Below, in pieces: positions 1 to 6,480 of a DNA stretch of 44,662 nucleotides. A model generated the notes under the pieces. That model worked only from the letters and a program-made list of their open reading frames with translations. It was not told where the DNA came from and did not search any database. Made by a program: the position numbers and the translations under genes. The DNA is from a virus. Where the stretch lies: IMG/VR virus record IMGVR_UViG_3300046692_000223, positions 1 to 44,662 of that record. One strand, 5' to 3'. Within the stretch, counting starts at the first letter, position 1, and each line of letters begins with the position of its first letter.

Positions 1-1
1 C

Positions 2-517
2 TTTGGCTTCGTGGCGCGGCGCGATCTCGGCGTCACCGGCACGCAGCTTGGCATCGGCGCCGATCGCTACTTCACGCGATACGAGATCACCAACCAGCGC
101 CGCATCGCCCATTTTCTGGCACAGGCTGCGCATGAGACGGGGGCATTCCACTATTTCACCGAGATATGGGGACCGACGCCCGCACAGCGCGGATACGAAG
201 GCCGGCGCGATCTCGGCAACGTCAACGCTGGCGACGGGGTACGCTTCAAGGGCCGGGGGATATTCCAACTCACGGGGCGGGCGAACTACCGCAAGGCCGG
301 GCAGCGCCTAAGCCTGCCGCTGGAAGCCGAGCCGGAACTTGCGGCCGAACCGGACAACGCAGTGATCATCGCCTGCGATTACTGGAACTCCCGCGACATC
401 AACCCGCTGGCGGATGCTGACGACGTGAACGCTGTCACGCGCAAGATTAATGGCGGTTTGAACGGACTCGATGATCGCAGGGCCTATCTCGCTCGGGCAA
501 AGGTGGTGCTGATATGA
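2..517 (+). CDS. Endolysin, GH19 chitinase-like domain (C-terminal part; gene crosses the window ends)
   Basis: This is the catalytic part of the phage endolysin, which cleaves peptidoglycan in the periplasm at lysis. The frame is open from base 2. It carries GH19 hallmarks: AHETG with the likely catalytic Glu (about 128-142), a GRGIFQLTGRANY-type substrate-cleft block (about 256-295) and a conserved INGGLNG near the end. The start is at 44564 at the other end of the window. If the terminal C is counted once, the joined protein is 204 aa, an N-terminal peptidoglycan-binding repeat plus GH19, which is the usual layout of alphaproteobacterial phage endolysins. There is no signal peptide or SAR helix, so export should need a holin. 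The stop overlaps the next start (ATGA). Confidence 0.9.
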   Translation, partial: FGFVARRDLGVTGTQLGIGADRYFTRYEITNQRRIAHFLAQAAHETGAFHYFTEIWGPTPAQRGYEGRRDLGNVNAGDGVRFKGRGIFQLTGRANYRKAGQRLSLPLEAEPELAAEPDNAVIIACDYWNSRDINPLADADDVNAVTRKINGGLNGLDDRRAYLARAKVVLI

Positions 518-846
518 AATTCGATTTCCTTGACGGCAAGACGAGCTTTGCCATCCTGATCGTGCTCGGCTTCGTGGTGCTGACCGGCATCGGCATGTTC
601 CACCAGATCCCGGAATCGAACGTCAAGACGATCGACGGCGCAATGGTCGCGCTCGGCACGGCGCTCGGTGCCGCGGTGATGGCGTTGCTGCGGAACAGCG
701 CAGTGGACGAGAAGCGCGTCGACAACACGGCCCGAGCCTTCGATGCGATCACCGCGACGGCGAACGCGACGACACCTCCGCCCGTCACTGTGGCGCCGGA
801 TGCAACGTCGGTGACGATCGGGACCGATCAGGAGAGCAAGCAATGA
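514..846 (+). CDS. Small membrane protein of the lysis cassette (holin candidate)
   Basis: This 110-aa protein has a hydrophobic helix at about residues 12-28 and a second Ala/Gly-rich one at about 43-61, then a polar, Thr/Pro-rich tail. It overlaps the endolysin by four bases (ATGA) and the spanin gene by four, so it is translationally coupled inside the lysis cassette. Position and topology fit a holin or a holin-associated protein, but no family signature is visible. The protein from 1346 is an equally good holin candidate. Confidence 0.75.
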   Translation: MKFDFLDGKTSFAILIVLGFVVLTGIGMFHQIPESNVKTIDGAMVALGTALGAAVMALLRNSAVDEKRVDNTARAFDAITATANATTPPPVTVAPDATSVTIGTDQESKQ

Positions 847-1349
847 TCGCCCTCCTGCCCATCCTAAAGCGATTTGCGCCCTATCTTGTCGTGATCGCCA
901 CGATGCTCGCCTTGGCCGCCTATGCGACCCACAAGGGCTATCAGGCGGGCATCCAGCACGAAGCACCGACGATAGCCGCGCTCAACGCCACGATCGCGGA
1001 TGTGAGGGCGAAGACCGCGCAGGCGAAGGTGGACAACCTTGCCCACGTCGTCGCGGTCGAACGCAAGAACGCCCAGGTTCAACAGGAGGCTCAGAATGCT
1101 ATCGAGGTACAGCGCACTGCCGCTCGCGCTCTTGCCGCTGATTACGCTCGGCGCATGCGCGACTCCGCCGAAGCCCATCCCGGTGCAGGTGGAACATCCG
1201 GTCTATCCCAAGCTGCCAACGCCGCCGGCAGTGCTGCTGGAGCCGGTGGAGCGGCCGAGCTGGATGAAGACCTGAGGATCTGCAGCGACAACACGGTGAA
1301 GGCAGCGGGCTGGCAGGACTGGTATGCCAAGGTCGGCAAACAGCCGTGA
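843..1349 (+). CDS. Rz: i-spanin (Rz-like)
   Basis: This 168-aa protein has one N-terminal membrane anchor (about residues 12-30) followed by a long polar, Ala/Gln/Glu-rich segment that looks like a periplasmic coiled coil, then a Gly/Ala linker and a charged tail. This is the architecture of inner-membrane spanins, which link to an outer-membrane lipoprotein and fuse the two membranes at the last step of lysis. The assignment is supported by the lipoprotein gene lying entirely inside it in the +1 frame (1096-1275). It overlaps the preceding gene (ATGA) and the following one (GTGA). Confidence 0.82.
   Translation: MIALLPILKRFAPYLVVIATMLALAAYATHKGYQAGIQHEAPTIAALNATIADVRAKTAQAKVDNLAHVVAVERKNAQVQQEAQNAIEVQRTAARALAADYARRMRDSAEAHPGAGGTSGLSQAANAAGSAAGAGGAAELDEDLRICSDNTVKAAGWQDWYAKVGKQP
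1085..1090 (+). promoter_or_regulatory. Ribosome binding site deciding the Rz1 start
   Basis: An AGGAGG motif lies inside the Rz gene, five bases before the ATG at 1096. It favours 1096 over the upstream in-frame ATG at 1039 as the start of the nested lipoprotein. Confidence 0.75.
1096..1275 (+). CDS. Rz1: o-spanin lipoprotein (Rz1-like), nested inside Rz
   Basis: This 59-aa protein is encoded wholly within the i-spanin gene in the +1 frame. It has a short basic N-terminus, a hydrophobic core and a lipobox (ITLGAC) with Cys about 20 residues in, then a mature part rich in proline (PPKPIP, PTPP). This is typical of outer-membrane spanin lipoproteins, which pair with Rz across the periplasm. 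A strong AGGAGG precedes this ATG, so I chose it over the upstream ATG that would add 19 residues. Confidence 0.85.
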   Translation: MLSRYSALPLALLPLITLGACATPPKPIPVQVEHPVYPKLPTPPAVLLEPVERPSWMKT

Positions 1350-1651
1350 CCGACTGGACGCCCTCCACCCTGAAAGAGCATCAGGACGCGATCAACCATG
1401 ACCGGGCGATGATCGGCATCGTCACGGTGTGCGGCTTGCTCGGCATAGGCGGTGCGATCATCTGGGGCATGATGAAGGCCACCAGCGTTGCGCTCGATGC
1501 TGCAAACGAGAAGGCCCTGACGCATAACGGGCTGCTTGGACAGATTCAGAGGATCCAGCAGACGTTCATCACCAAGGGCATGGTCGTGATGGCCTTTACC
1601 GCTGCTCTCGGCTGGGGCGGCTTGGCCTGGCAGATATTTAGGACGCGGTGA
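1346..1651 (+). CDS. Holin-like protein with two membrane segments
   Basis: This 101-aa protein starts at a GTG overlapping the Rz stop (GTGA). It has hydrophobic helices at about residues 22-42 and 77-96, separated by a polar, helical stretch. Size, topology and its place as the last gene of the lysis cassette suggest a class II-type holin, or an antiholin if the 514-846 protein is the holin. No specific family was recognised. Confidence 0.7.
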   Translation: MTDWTPSTLKEHQDAINHDRAMIGIVTVCGLLGIGGAIIWGMMKATSVALDAANEKALTHNGLLGQIQRIQQTFITKGMVVMAFTAALGWGGLAWQIFRTR

Positions 1652-1652
1652 G

Positions 1653-1689
1653 CCCCACCGAGCGCCCGACTATGTCGCGGTGGATGGGG
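1653..1689. terminator. Imperfect hairpin between convergent genes
   Basis: CCCCACCG (1653-1660) pairs with CGGTGG-AT-GGGG (1678-1689) with a two-base bulge. It lies exactly between the end of the rightward lysis genes and the end of a leftward gene. There is no U-tract, so termination here is only a possibility. Confidence 0.3.
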
Positions 1690-2043
1690 TTATGCCGGCG
1701 CGAATCCGTCGATGGCCATCAAGTCTCCAAAACCTAGTGATTTGTTGGCGATCCACGTATTGCCGTCGCGGCGGAAGTCTCCAGGGCGCGGATCATACAT
1801 TGGTGATTTGCTTCTGACATCGCTCGGGTCAAAGCTTGGCGACATGGTGCCGATCATGTGGCCGTGTTGCATGACCTTTACCCGATCTGTTGGCAGCAAA
1901 TCGCCCAAGCCCATCTCGCGCAGCAGGACCGCGGCGCCGTATCGTTTCACGGTTCTTTCATCGAAACGGAAGCGTCGCCCATCGCCGACTTCGTATGTGA
2001 CATAGCCATGAATCTGATCATCGATGCTATCAATCTTGCGCAT
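1690..2043 (-). CDS. Conserved phage protein of unknown function
   Basis: This 117-aa protein has a C-terminal half with a recognisable phage pattern: a GTMSPSFDPS-type stretch, then YDPRPGDF and a WIAN...GDL end. I have seen such patterns in alphaproteobacterial phage proteins without a known role. The frame is open further upstream, but the ATG at 2043 is preceded by an AGAGG ribosome site, so I start there. It is convergent with the lysis cassette. Its upstream region (2044-2337) holds a plus-strand terminator and a palindrome that may control it. Confidence 0.65.
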   Translation of the reverse strand: MRKIDSIDDQIHGYVTYEVGDGRRFRFDERTVKRYGAAVLLREMGLGDLLPTDRVKVMQHGHMIGTMSPSFDPSDVRSKSPMYDPRPGDFRRDGNTWIANKSLGFGDLMAIDGFAPA

Positions 2044-2146
2044 AGCCTCTTCTACCACGCCCACCTTGCGCGATCCATGGGAAAGGTGGCATAAGGGCGG
2101 AGCTGTAGCAAGCATCTGCGGTTCCGTCGCAGGTAACCAAACATTG

Positions 2147-2177
2147 ACCCGGGGTGCCGTCAACGCCCCGGGTTTTT
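2147..2177 (+). terminator. Strong rho-independent terminator
   Basis: ACCCGGGG (2147-2154) pairs with the CCCCGGG(T) arm starting at 2166, followed by TTTTT (2173-2177). This is a classic intrinsic terminator for plus-strand transcription. The nearest plus-strand genes upstream are the lysis genes ending at 1651, so late transcripts probably run antisense through the 1690-2043 gene before stopping here. Confidence 0.85.
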
Positions 2178-2189
2178 GCTACCAAGTTC

Positions 2190-2206
2190 TTTGCATTTTC
2201 TGCAAA
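2190..2206. promoter_or_regulatory. Palindrome TTTGCA-N5-TGCAAA, possible operator
   Basis: This is a perfect 6-5-6 inverted repeat upstream of the leftward gene at 2043. It resembles the phage operator GTTTGC-N5-GCAAAC, but the TTTGC/GCAAA cores are two bases further apart. A regulatory role for the 1690-2043 gene is inferred. The rest of 2044-2337 shows no convincing gene. Confidence 0.35.
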
Positions 2207-2337
2207 TAAGTCGTATGCAATGCGGGCTGCGACCATGCCGTCAGCGATCGTGGCAGATCAAGGCGGCTACTGCCACAGGCGGGGAATGAGCGTCCGAAGT
2301 CCGGGGCGCCGGCCACTGGCCCGTCTCAGGCTCGCAG

Positions 2338-2652
2338 CTACCGGCGCGATTTCCACGGCTGGAGCGCAGCAGCCCGTTCGACCGCTTCGATCTCCCGCTC
2401 GACCAATACGACGGCTTCGTCTCGCTCGTCACTGGCAAGGTCAACGAGGCGGCGCAGGACATCGAGCGGTATCGTGGCGGCGAGGATCGGCGGCTTGCGC
2501 ATAGACATGATGTCGATATCCTTGATCTGCAATCCGTTATCCCAAAATACGCGATAGGCGTATCCATTCGGGCCAATGGCCATCTCTGGCACATCCTTGG
2601 CGAGCATTTCCATAAGTCGATTAAGGCGCGCGCGTGTCTCTTCCATGCTCAT
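2338..2652 (-). CDS. Small protein of unknown function
   Basis: This 104-aa, charged and mostly helical protein starts at an ATG with an AGGA ribosome site about nine bases upstream. Its start overlaps the stop of the 24-residue ORF at 2649-2723. No family was recognised. The C-terminus has an acidic/basic helix (about residues 66-104) that could form a coiled coil. It lies near the downstream end of the leftward operon, past a possible terminator at 2964-2988. Confidence 0.6.
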   Translation of the reverse strand: MSMEETRARLNRLMEMLAKDVPEMAIGPNGYAYRVFWDNGLQIKDIDIMSMRKPPILAATIPLDVLRRLVDLASDERDEAVVLVEREIEAVERAAALQPWKSRR

Positions 2653-2723
2653 GCGACATCCTTGCTCGGCATCGTCAGCACGACCGTGAAGGCGAGGATG
2701 AGGGCGGGGCTGCGGTTGGTCAC
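2649..2723 (-). CDS. Putative 24-aa hydrophobic micro-protein
   Basis: This GTG-initiated ORF overlaps the preceding stop (GTGA) and the following start (ATGA-type), as most genes of this operon do. The product has a hydrophobic core (PALILAFTVVLTM), so it could sit in the membrane. It could also merely couple translation between its neighbours. Nothing beyond position and hydrophobicity supports it. Confidence 0.35.
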   Translation of the reverse strand: MTNRSPALILAFTVVLTMPSKDVA

Positions 2724-2887
2724 TCTATGCCTTCCCGCGTCTCTCTCAGGCCGCAGGCCTGGCAATGGCGCTCGCCGGTCACTCGGTATGCCTCAAGCTG
2801 CGGATTATTATCGAATCCGGGTCCATCTATCGGCGTGAAAACCGGGCTATAGAACCATCGCGAAAATACGTGCTGACATTCTACCAT
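2720..2887 (-). CDS. Small putative zinc-binding protein (55 aa)
   Basis: This short gene has a GAGGGAG ribosome site before its ATG. The product has an early C-x-H (residues 4-6) and a late H-C-Q-A-C (41-45), followed by a charged tail ending REGIE. The spacing suggests one zinc site made by the two ends of the chain. It overlaps the next ORF by four bases (GTGA). No function was recognised; similar tiny zinc-finger proteins occur at 3337 and 4257. Confidence 0.6.
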   Translation of the reverse strand: MVECQHVFSRWFYSPVFTPIDGPGFDNNPQLEAYRVTGERHCQACGLRETREGIE

Positions 2888-2958
2888 TGCTCAACACTCC
2901 CTCAGGTGGAAGAACGTCGCGACGCATTGGGTGGCTTCGTAGGTCATGCGGCGACGTG

Positions 2959-3102
2959 CTACGAAAAGGGGCCGCGTGATGCGACCCCTTCCCTTGTTCT
3001 TGGCAGCAGACCGCCGTGAACCTCGTCTCTCAGAAATTCGAGAATCGCACGGTCTGCCTTCAGGATCAATGGTGTTCTGTACGGGACGGTCGCGCTAGTC
3101 AT
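2959..3102 (-). CDS. 47-aa protein of unknown function
   Basis: This short ORF starts at an ATG that overlaps the stop of the upstream gene (ATGA) and has AGGAGG about ten bases upstream. It is amphipathic and helical in the middle (LKADRAILEFLRDEV), with a basic Gly-rich C-terminus. The last codons coincide with a hairpin and T-run (2964-2988). It is too short for a family assignment. Confidence 0.55.
   Translation of the reverse strand: MTSATVPYRTPLILKADRAILEFLRDEVHGGLLPRTREGVASRGPFS
2964..2988 (-). terminator. Intrinsic terminator-like hairpin on the leftward strand
   Basis: On the minus strand GGGGTCGC pairs with GCGGCCCC (one G-T pair, five-base loop) and is followed by TTTT at 2967-2964. 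It overlaps the stop codon of the 2959-3102 gene and could end or attenuate the leftward operon before the last few genes. Confidence 0.5.
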
Positions 3103-3296
3103 TGTGCCCGTGCCTCCTTATCCATTCCGCGTGCAAGCAGCCCCGTACAGCGATCGGCCTTGATCGGTTCCTTTGGGAACATGCGGTCGCAGCGCTGGTA
3201 GAACATGCCACCCATGGCCCAGATCGCCGCCGCCGGGCCGGTTGCGGCCAGCGCGATAGTAATCCCGACAATTAACCCGATGCGCCTGTTGCTCAT
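3099..3296 (-). CDS. Small single-span membrane protein
   Basis: This 65-aa protein has an N-terminal hydrophobic segment (about residues 7-30) and a short charged tail with two Cys. The ATG at 3296 has AGGAGG eight bases upstream, which is better than the TTG two codons earlier. The stop overlaps the next gene. The function is unknown; a superinfection or envelope role is possible but cannot be read from the sequence. Confidence 0.6.
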   Translation of the reverse strand: MSNRRIGLIVGITIALAATGPAAAIWAMGGMFYQRCDRMFPKEPIKADRCTGLLARGMDKEARAQ

Positions 3297-3336
3297 CTCC
3301 AATTCCTCCTCACGCTGCCCCTGGTGGGCGATTCGG

Positions 3337-3546
3337 TCAAGCGGGTGGCGTAAGGCCCTGCTCTTCCGGGCTGTCGATCGTCATCGTGGAACCGCAACAC
3401 TTCGGCCAGCCATGGCGAAGGGCACTTGCGCTGTCCACGCGCTGGATTACACCGCAACTACGGCACCGGACCATGCCTCGACGCAACGACGGGTGCGATG
3501 CTGCAATACGTTCGTGGATGGTTGACTTGCGGTCAAGGATACTCAT
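3337..3546 (-). CDS. Small zinc-ribbon protein
   Basis: This 69-aa protein contains CRSCG (residues 28-32) and, about 20 residues later, CCGSTM (50-55), a compact zinc-ribbon pattern common in small phage early proteins. A GAGGG/AGGAGG-type ribosome site precedes the ATG. It lies in the leftward operon between a membrane protein and a Cys-rich protein. Nucleic-acid or protein binding is likely for the fold, but the target is unknown. Confidence 0.65.
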   Translation of the reverse strand: MSILDRKSTIHERIAASHPSLRRGMVRCRSCGVIQRVDSASALRHGWPKCCGSTMTIDSPEEQGLTPPA

Positions 3547-3549
3547 CCC

Positions 3550-3939
3550 TCAACCCTCCTTCGGTGCGCGCGGGGAAATGCCTAGCGGCGTGACATTGCG
3601 CAGAACCTCATAGCCGCGTTCGCTGGCAAGATAGTCGTTCCACATGATCCAGTGATCCCGGCAATAGTGGGTGTCATTCGCCACGCCCTTGGAATGCTCG
3701 TCGCATAGCGCTCGATCGCACGTCTTGTCGTCGCCGACTGGGTAGTCGCACAGGTTCTCGCTGGGCGCGGCGCATTCGGTGCAGTGCGGGCCGAGATCGC
3801 CATGGATGAACATGCGCTCACCAGTCACCTTAGCGGCTTCAGCGGCATAGCGATCGTATGATCCTAGATAGCCCATCATTACCCAGGTTCGCCATTCCTC
3901 AACGCTCGGCGGCTTCAGCTTGACGACATAGGTTGCCAT
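3550..3939 (-). CDS. Cysteine-rich phage protein of unknown function
   Basis: This 129-aa protein has a central Cys/His-rich region: C-T-E-C at about 53-56, further Cys near 64, 74 and 79, His 82, and C-x-x-H at about 93-96. It probably binds one or two zinc ions. The N-terminus (about 1-45) is mixed alpha/beta with many aromatic residues. It is separated from its neighbours by only 3 and about 30 bases, so it is part of the leftward operon. No family name was recognised. Confidence 0.65.
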   Translation of the reverse strand: MATYVVKLKPPSVEEWRTWVMMGYLGSYDRYAAEAAKVTGERMFIHGDLGPHCTECAAPSENLCDYPVGDDKTCDRALCDEHSKGVANDTHYCRDHWIMWNDYLASERGYEVLRNVTPLGISPRAPKEG

Positions 3940-3972
3940 AGGGCTATCCCTCCTCCACTATTCCCGCGCGGG

Positions 3973-4260
3973 TCATGCCGGGTCGGCCGGGGTGGCGAGG
4001 GCTCGGCGGTCGTATTGCTCGTACTCGATCCGGCAGCGACGGGACTTGCGCAGGTTGTCCGCCATCTGTCCCCATGCGTCGGCGCGGATCATGCACTCGG
4101 CAGCCATCTGCGCGTTGGAGGCGCCGTACCGAGCAACACCGCGATCATGCCAGTCCTTGGCCGACTGCAGCATCGTCTCGACCATAAGGTCACAGAACTG
4201 TGCCTCGCTCTCTGCCCACCGCTCATGATCGGATGCAGGCTCGTCATTGCGCTCGCTCAT
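3973..4260 (-). CDS. Helical phage protein of unknown function
   Basis: This 95-aa, strongly helical, polar protein starts at the ATG at 4260, preceded by AGGAGG six bases upstream; the open frame upstream of it is ignored. A motif of the type ECMIRADAWGQMADNLRK suggests a helical bundle. The start overlaps the stop of the zinc-ribbon gene. No function was recognised. Confidence 0.6.
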   Translation of the reverse strand: MSERNDEPASDHERWAESEAQFCDLMVETMLQSAKDWHDRGVARYGASNAQMAAECMIRADAWGQMADNLRKSRRCRIEYEQYDRRALATPADPA

Positions 4261-4478
4261 CCCATGCCTCCTTTCGGGCAATCCCAATCGCACTCTTCGG
4301 TGCCCCAAAGCGGGCAGTAGAAGCCGGTGCCATCGTTGAAGCCGGCGCACTCGAACCCCGGCTCGACGTAATCATCCGTCTCATCCCGCTCGGCTATCTC
4401 ATCGGCAGAGCATCGATCGCACATCCAAGCGCCGGTTACCGGCTCATCGCAGCGCATGCAGTTTCGGGTGACGCTCAT
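4257..4478 (-). CDS. Zinc-ribbon protein
   Basis: This 73-aa protein has two knuckles, CMRC (7-10) and CDRC (20-23), which should form a zinc ribbon, and four further Cys in an acidic C-terminal half (about 44-68) that may hold a second site. The start at 4478 has GGAG eight bases upstream; an in-frame ATG at 4526 would add 16 residues and cannot be excluded. It is the first gene downstream of the integrase and the putative attP. Confidence 0.65.
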   Translation of the reverse strand: MSVTRNCMRCDEPVTGAWMCDRCSADEIAERDETDDYVEPGFECAGFNDGTGFYCPLWGTEECDWDCPKGGMG

Positions 4479-4526
4479 GCTGCGTCTCCATTCAGGCGGG
4501 AGGGGGAGACAAAATAGGTTAGCCAT

Positions 4527-4641
4527 CGCCTTCGCGACTCGTTGGCCCCCTTTGTGTCAACAGCGGCAGTTCGCCATGACCAACCTGTTGATTCAGCGCG
4601 CTTATGTGACCCCTCTTGGGTGCGCCACCACATGAAATTTA
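4527..4641. other. Non-coding region beside int, probable attP region
   Basis: This 115-base stretch without a gene lies between the integrase stop and the next leftward gene. It contains CAACAG/CTGTTG inverted half repeats (about 4559-4592) and a tRNA-3'-end-like sequence. Phage attachment sites normally sit beside int, so this is the best candidate region for attP. Confidence 0.5.
4612..4627 (+). other. attP: Candidate attP core resembling a tRNA 3' end
   Basis: CCTCTTGGGTGCGCCA looks like the last bases of a tRNA gene: the 3' strand of a T-stem, the acceptor strand TGGGTGC, a discriminator G and CCA. An acceptor pair GCACCCA/TGGGTGC fits an alphaproteobacterial tRNA-Arg type. The rest of a tRNA is absent, as expected if only the crossover core is carried by the phage. 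This rests on pattern recall, not on an alignment. Confidence 0.4.
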
Positions 4642-5739
4642 TCATGCTATATCAGCCTCTTGCTCGATGTTTTGGCGAACCCTATTTCTGAGGTTAGCCA
4701 TAAGCTTGTCGGCGGCGGCATCCGAAAGCATCTGCTGCGATGCGTCGGCGGTATAGCGCGCGACCTCGGAATCGGTCGTGTGGCCGGTCCACGCCTTTAT
4801 CTCCTGATTGCTGCATCCGGCTTCGGCGAACCTGCGCGCGGCGGCCTTCCTGAGGCCATGGGCGGAGCAATTTGGCAGGCCGGCTTCGTCGCACCATTGG
4901 CGCATCTTGTTTCCGAAACCCTTCCGGCTGAACGGCTTGTTGAAGTCGGTCAGCATGAAGGCCATGCCCTGCGTCGGCGTGGCAAGGATCGATGCGGCAA
5001 GCGGCGCCAGCACGGGCAAGGACACGGTAACGCCGGTCTTCTCCTGCGTGATCGTCAACCGCCGATTCCTGATATGGCCGGGTCCCATCACCCGGGCGTC
5101 TCCGCCGCGCTGGCCGGTCCACAGCATCAGATCCAGCGCAAGGCGCGCCTTGCTGCCGAGCGAGTGCCGCGCCTCGTATGCTGCGATATCCTGTTCGGTC
5201 CATGTGTGGAAACCGCCCCCGCTCACCTTGAACGGCTTCGTCGACACAACGGGATTGCCCGTCGCCATCTCCTGCCGGACAGCGAAGTCCATCAACGCGC
5301 GCAGGCGCTTGCGCAGCATGTTCGCCGCGGTTCGGTGGGGGAGCATATCGGCCATCATCAACTCGACGTGGCGCGCCGCCAGATCGCGAACGGCAAGACT
5401 TCCGTGTCGATCGCCCTTCTTCGTCTTCGCCTCACGCCAGCGCTCGATCACGCCGCGATAGACGACGCGAGTTCTCTCGCCCGGGTTCAGGAAATCAGCC
5501 GATCGGTAGTAGCGTGTGATCAGGTCGTCGAAGCTGCCCACCTGAACCCTGGACGCCCCGGGCACCGGATTGACCGGCTCCTGCCGCATGCAGATATCAT
5601 ATTCCTGCCGGAACGCCTCACTGCCCGGGCCGCCCTTGAAGGTATACGGCTTGTAGCCCGCGCGACGAAAGCGGTATCGCTTCTTGCCGTGGCGATCGGC
5701 ATACTCAGTGACCCAATCTGGCAGCCAGCGACGCTTCAT
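4642..5739 (-). CDS. int: Tyrosine-family integrase
   Basis: This 365-aa site-specific recombinase integrates the phage into, and helps excise it from, the host chromosome. It has an N-terminal arm-binding region (about 1-65), a core-binding SAM-like domain (about 68-165) and a catalytic domain. The active-site set is visible: Arg211 (TGQRGGDA), Lys234 (QEKTG), His294-x-x-Arg297 (SAHGLRKA), His320 (GHTTD) and Tyr329 (ARYT). It is complete. The start overlaps the 61-aa gene upstream by four bases, which fits a directionality factor coupled to int. The likely attP lies just downstream. Confidence 0.95.
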   Translation of the reverse strand: MKRRWLPDWVTEYADRHGKKRYRFRRAGYKPYTFKGGPGSEAFRQEYDICMRQEPVNPVPGASRVQVGSFDDLITRYYRSADFLNPGERTRVVYRGVIERWREAKTKKGDRHGSLAVRDLAARHVELMMADMLPHRTAANMLRKRLRALMDFAVRQEMATGNPVVSTKPFKVSGGGFHTWTEQDIAAYEARHSLGSKARLALDLMLWTGQRGGDARVMGPGHIRNRRLTITQEKTGVTVSLPVLAPLAASILATPTQGMAFMLTDFNKPFSRKGFGNKMRQWCDEAGLPNCSAHGLRKAAARRFAEAGCSNQEIKAWTGHTTDSEVARYTADASQQMLSDAAADKLMANLRNRVRQNIEQEADIA

Positions 5740-5921
5740 AGCCCGAACGCCTCATCGAAGGAGTTACGACCTTCCACCGGGCGCGACCCATCGGTCAAGA
5801 TGATCAGGCGTCCGTCCGTGCCTATCTCGACCCGGGGAGCTGGCACGCCAGCGGCTTTCGCCGCGCGGATCGCCCGGGTTATGTCGATCTGCCTGAAGCG
5901 CGCCGGCCTTCCCACCGTCAC
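5736..5921 (-). CDS. Small protein coupled to integrase, possible excisionase-like factor
   Basis: This 61-aa basic protein starts at a GTG overlapping the upstream stop. Its N-terminal helix (RQIDITRAIRAAKAAGV) is followed by a beta pair (RVEIGTDGRLIIL) and a short tail. Short proteins of this pattern commonly precede integrase genes in alphaproteobacterial prophages. The position suggests a recombination directionality factor, but no excisionase winged helix is evident, so this is inference. Confidence 0.65.
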   Translation of the reverse strand: MTVGRPARFRQIDITRAIRAAKAAGVPAPRVEIGTDGRLIILTDGSRPVEGRNSFDEAFGL

Positions 5922-6088
5922 CCCTCTTCCGAGATGGCGGGGGCCTGTGGCTTTGGCAGGCCCAGCGTTGCGCGCATGGCGTCCATCGCGATCGTCATGG
6001 CCTTGACCGGATCGTCGGCGATTTGCTGACCCGTCATCCTAACGGCAATTGCTGCCTCGCCGACCTTGATAAGGGCGCGCTTGTCCAT
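5918..6088 (-). CDS. 56-aa helical protein of unknown function
   Basis: This short gene starts at the ATG in TGATG at 6088, overlapping the stop of the Ea22-like gene. It has an amphipathic helical core (about 1-42) and a Pro-rich end. The upstream open frame is ignored because it runs antisense-like through the neighbouring gene. No function was recognised. Confidence 0.55.
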   Translation of the reverse strand: MDKRALIKVGEAAIAVRMTGQQIADDPVKAMTIAMDAMRATLGLPKPQAPAISEEG

Positions 6089-6480
6089 CACCCCTGCCCC
6101 TCGATCAGCGGCGGGAGGGAGTTGCGTGCGGCGCGCAGCTTGCCGAATGTGATCGTGATGGCGACCGTTTCGGAGTCGGGCAAATCCCAACTTTCCCCAC
6201 AAAGAGGTGTCGGCAACAGATCGGCCAACGCAGCCTCCACCGCTCGCAGGCGCGTGATCTCGGCTAGGAGATGGGGCAGCGCGTTGACGGCTGCGATGAT
6301 CAGGGCGGCGTCTTCGGCCTTCCGAATGTCGTCTGCCACGGGCTCCGCCCCCCGGTGAGGATGGATGGCGTCAGCACAAACATCTGAGAAAGGCCCCGAT
6401 GTTATCGGCACATGAAGCCACGGCCCCTTCGTCGCCTTCGCCAGCAACGCCTCCAGCCCCACGATATCCACGGCGGTCAC
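6088..6480 (-). CDS. Ea22-like phage early protein
   Basis: This 130-aa protein opens with a KATKGPW motif (16-22) and has the block AALIIAAVNALPHLLAEITRLR (about 58-79, quoted here in sense only), which is typical of ead/Ea22-like proteins of temperate phages. These are expressed early and are non-essential, with no firm biochemical role. It starts at a GTG overlapping the previous stop (GTGA). Confidence 0.7.
   Translation of the reverse strand: MTAVDIVGLEALLAKATKGPWLHVPITSGPFSDVCADAIHPHRGAEPVADDIRKAEDAALIIAAVNALPHLLAEITRLRAVEAALADLLPTPLCGESWDLPDSETVAITITFGKLRAARNSLPPLIEGQG

Noticed and set aside
2030-2236. 68-aa minus-strand ORF across the terminator at 2147-2177
   Set aside because: No ribosome site, and it overlaps both the plus-strand terminator and the start of the better supported 1690-2043 gene.
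4612-4627. A complete tRNA gene at the attP candidate
   Set aside because: Only the 3' end pattern is present; no cloverleaf can be drawn upstream, so it is not annotated as a tRNA.
4660-6006. 448-aa plus-strand ORF over the integrase
   Set aside because: It mirrors the integrase codons; the integrase has the full catalytic set on the other strand, and this frame shows no domain.
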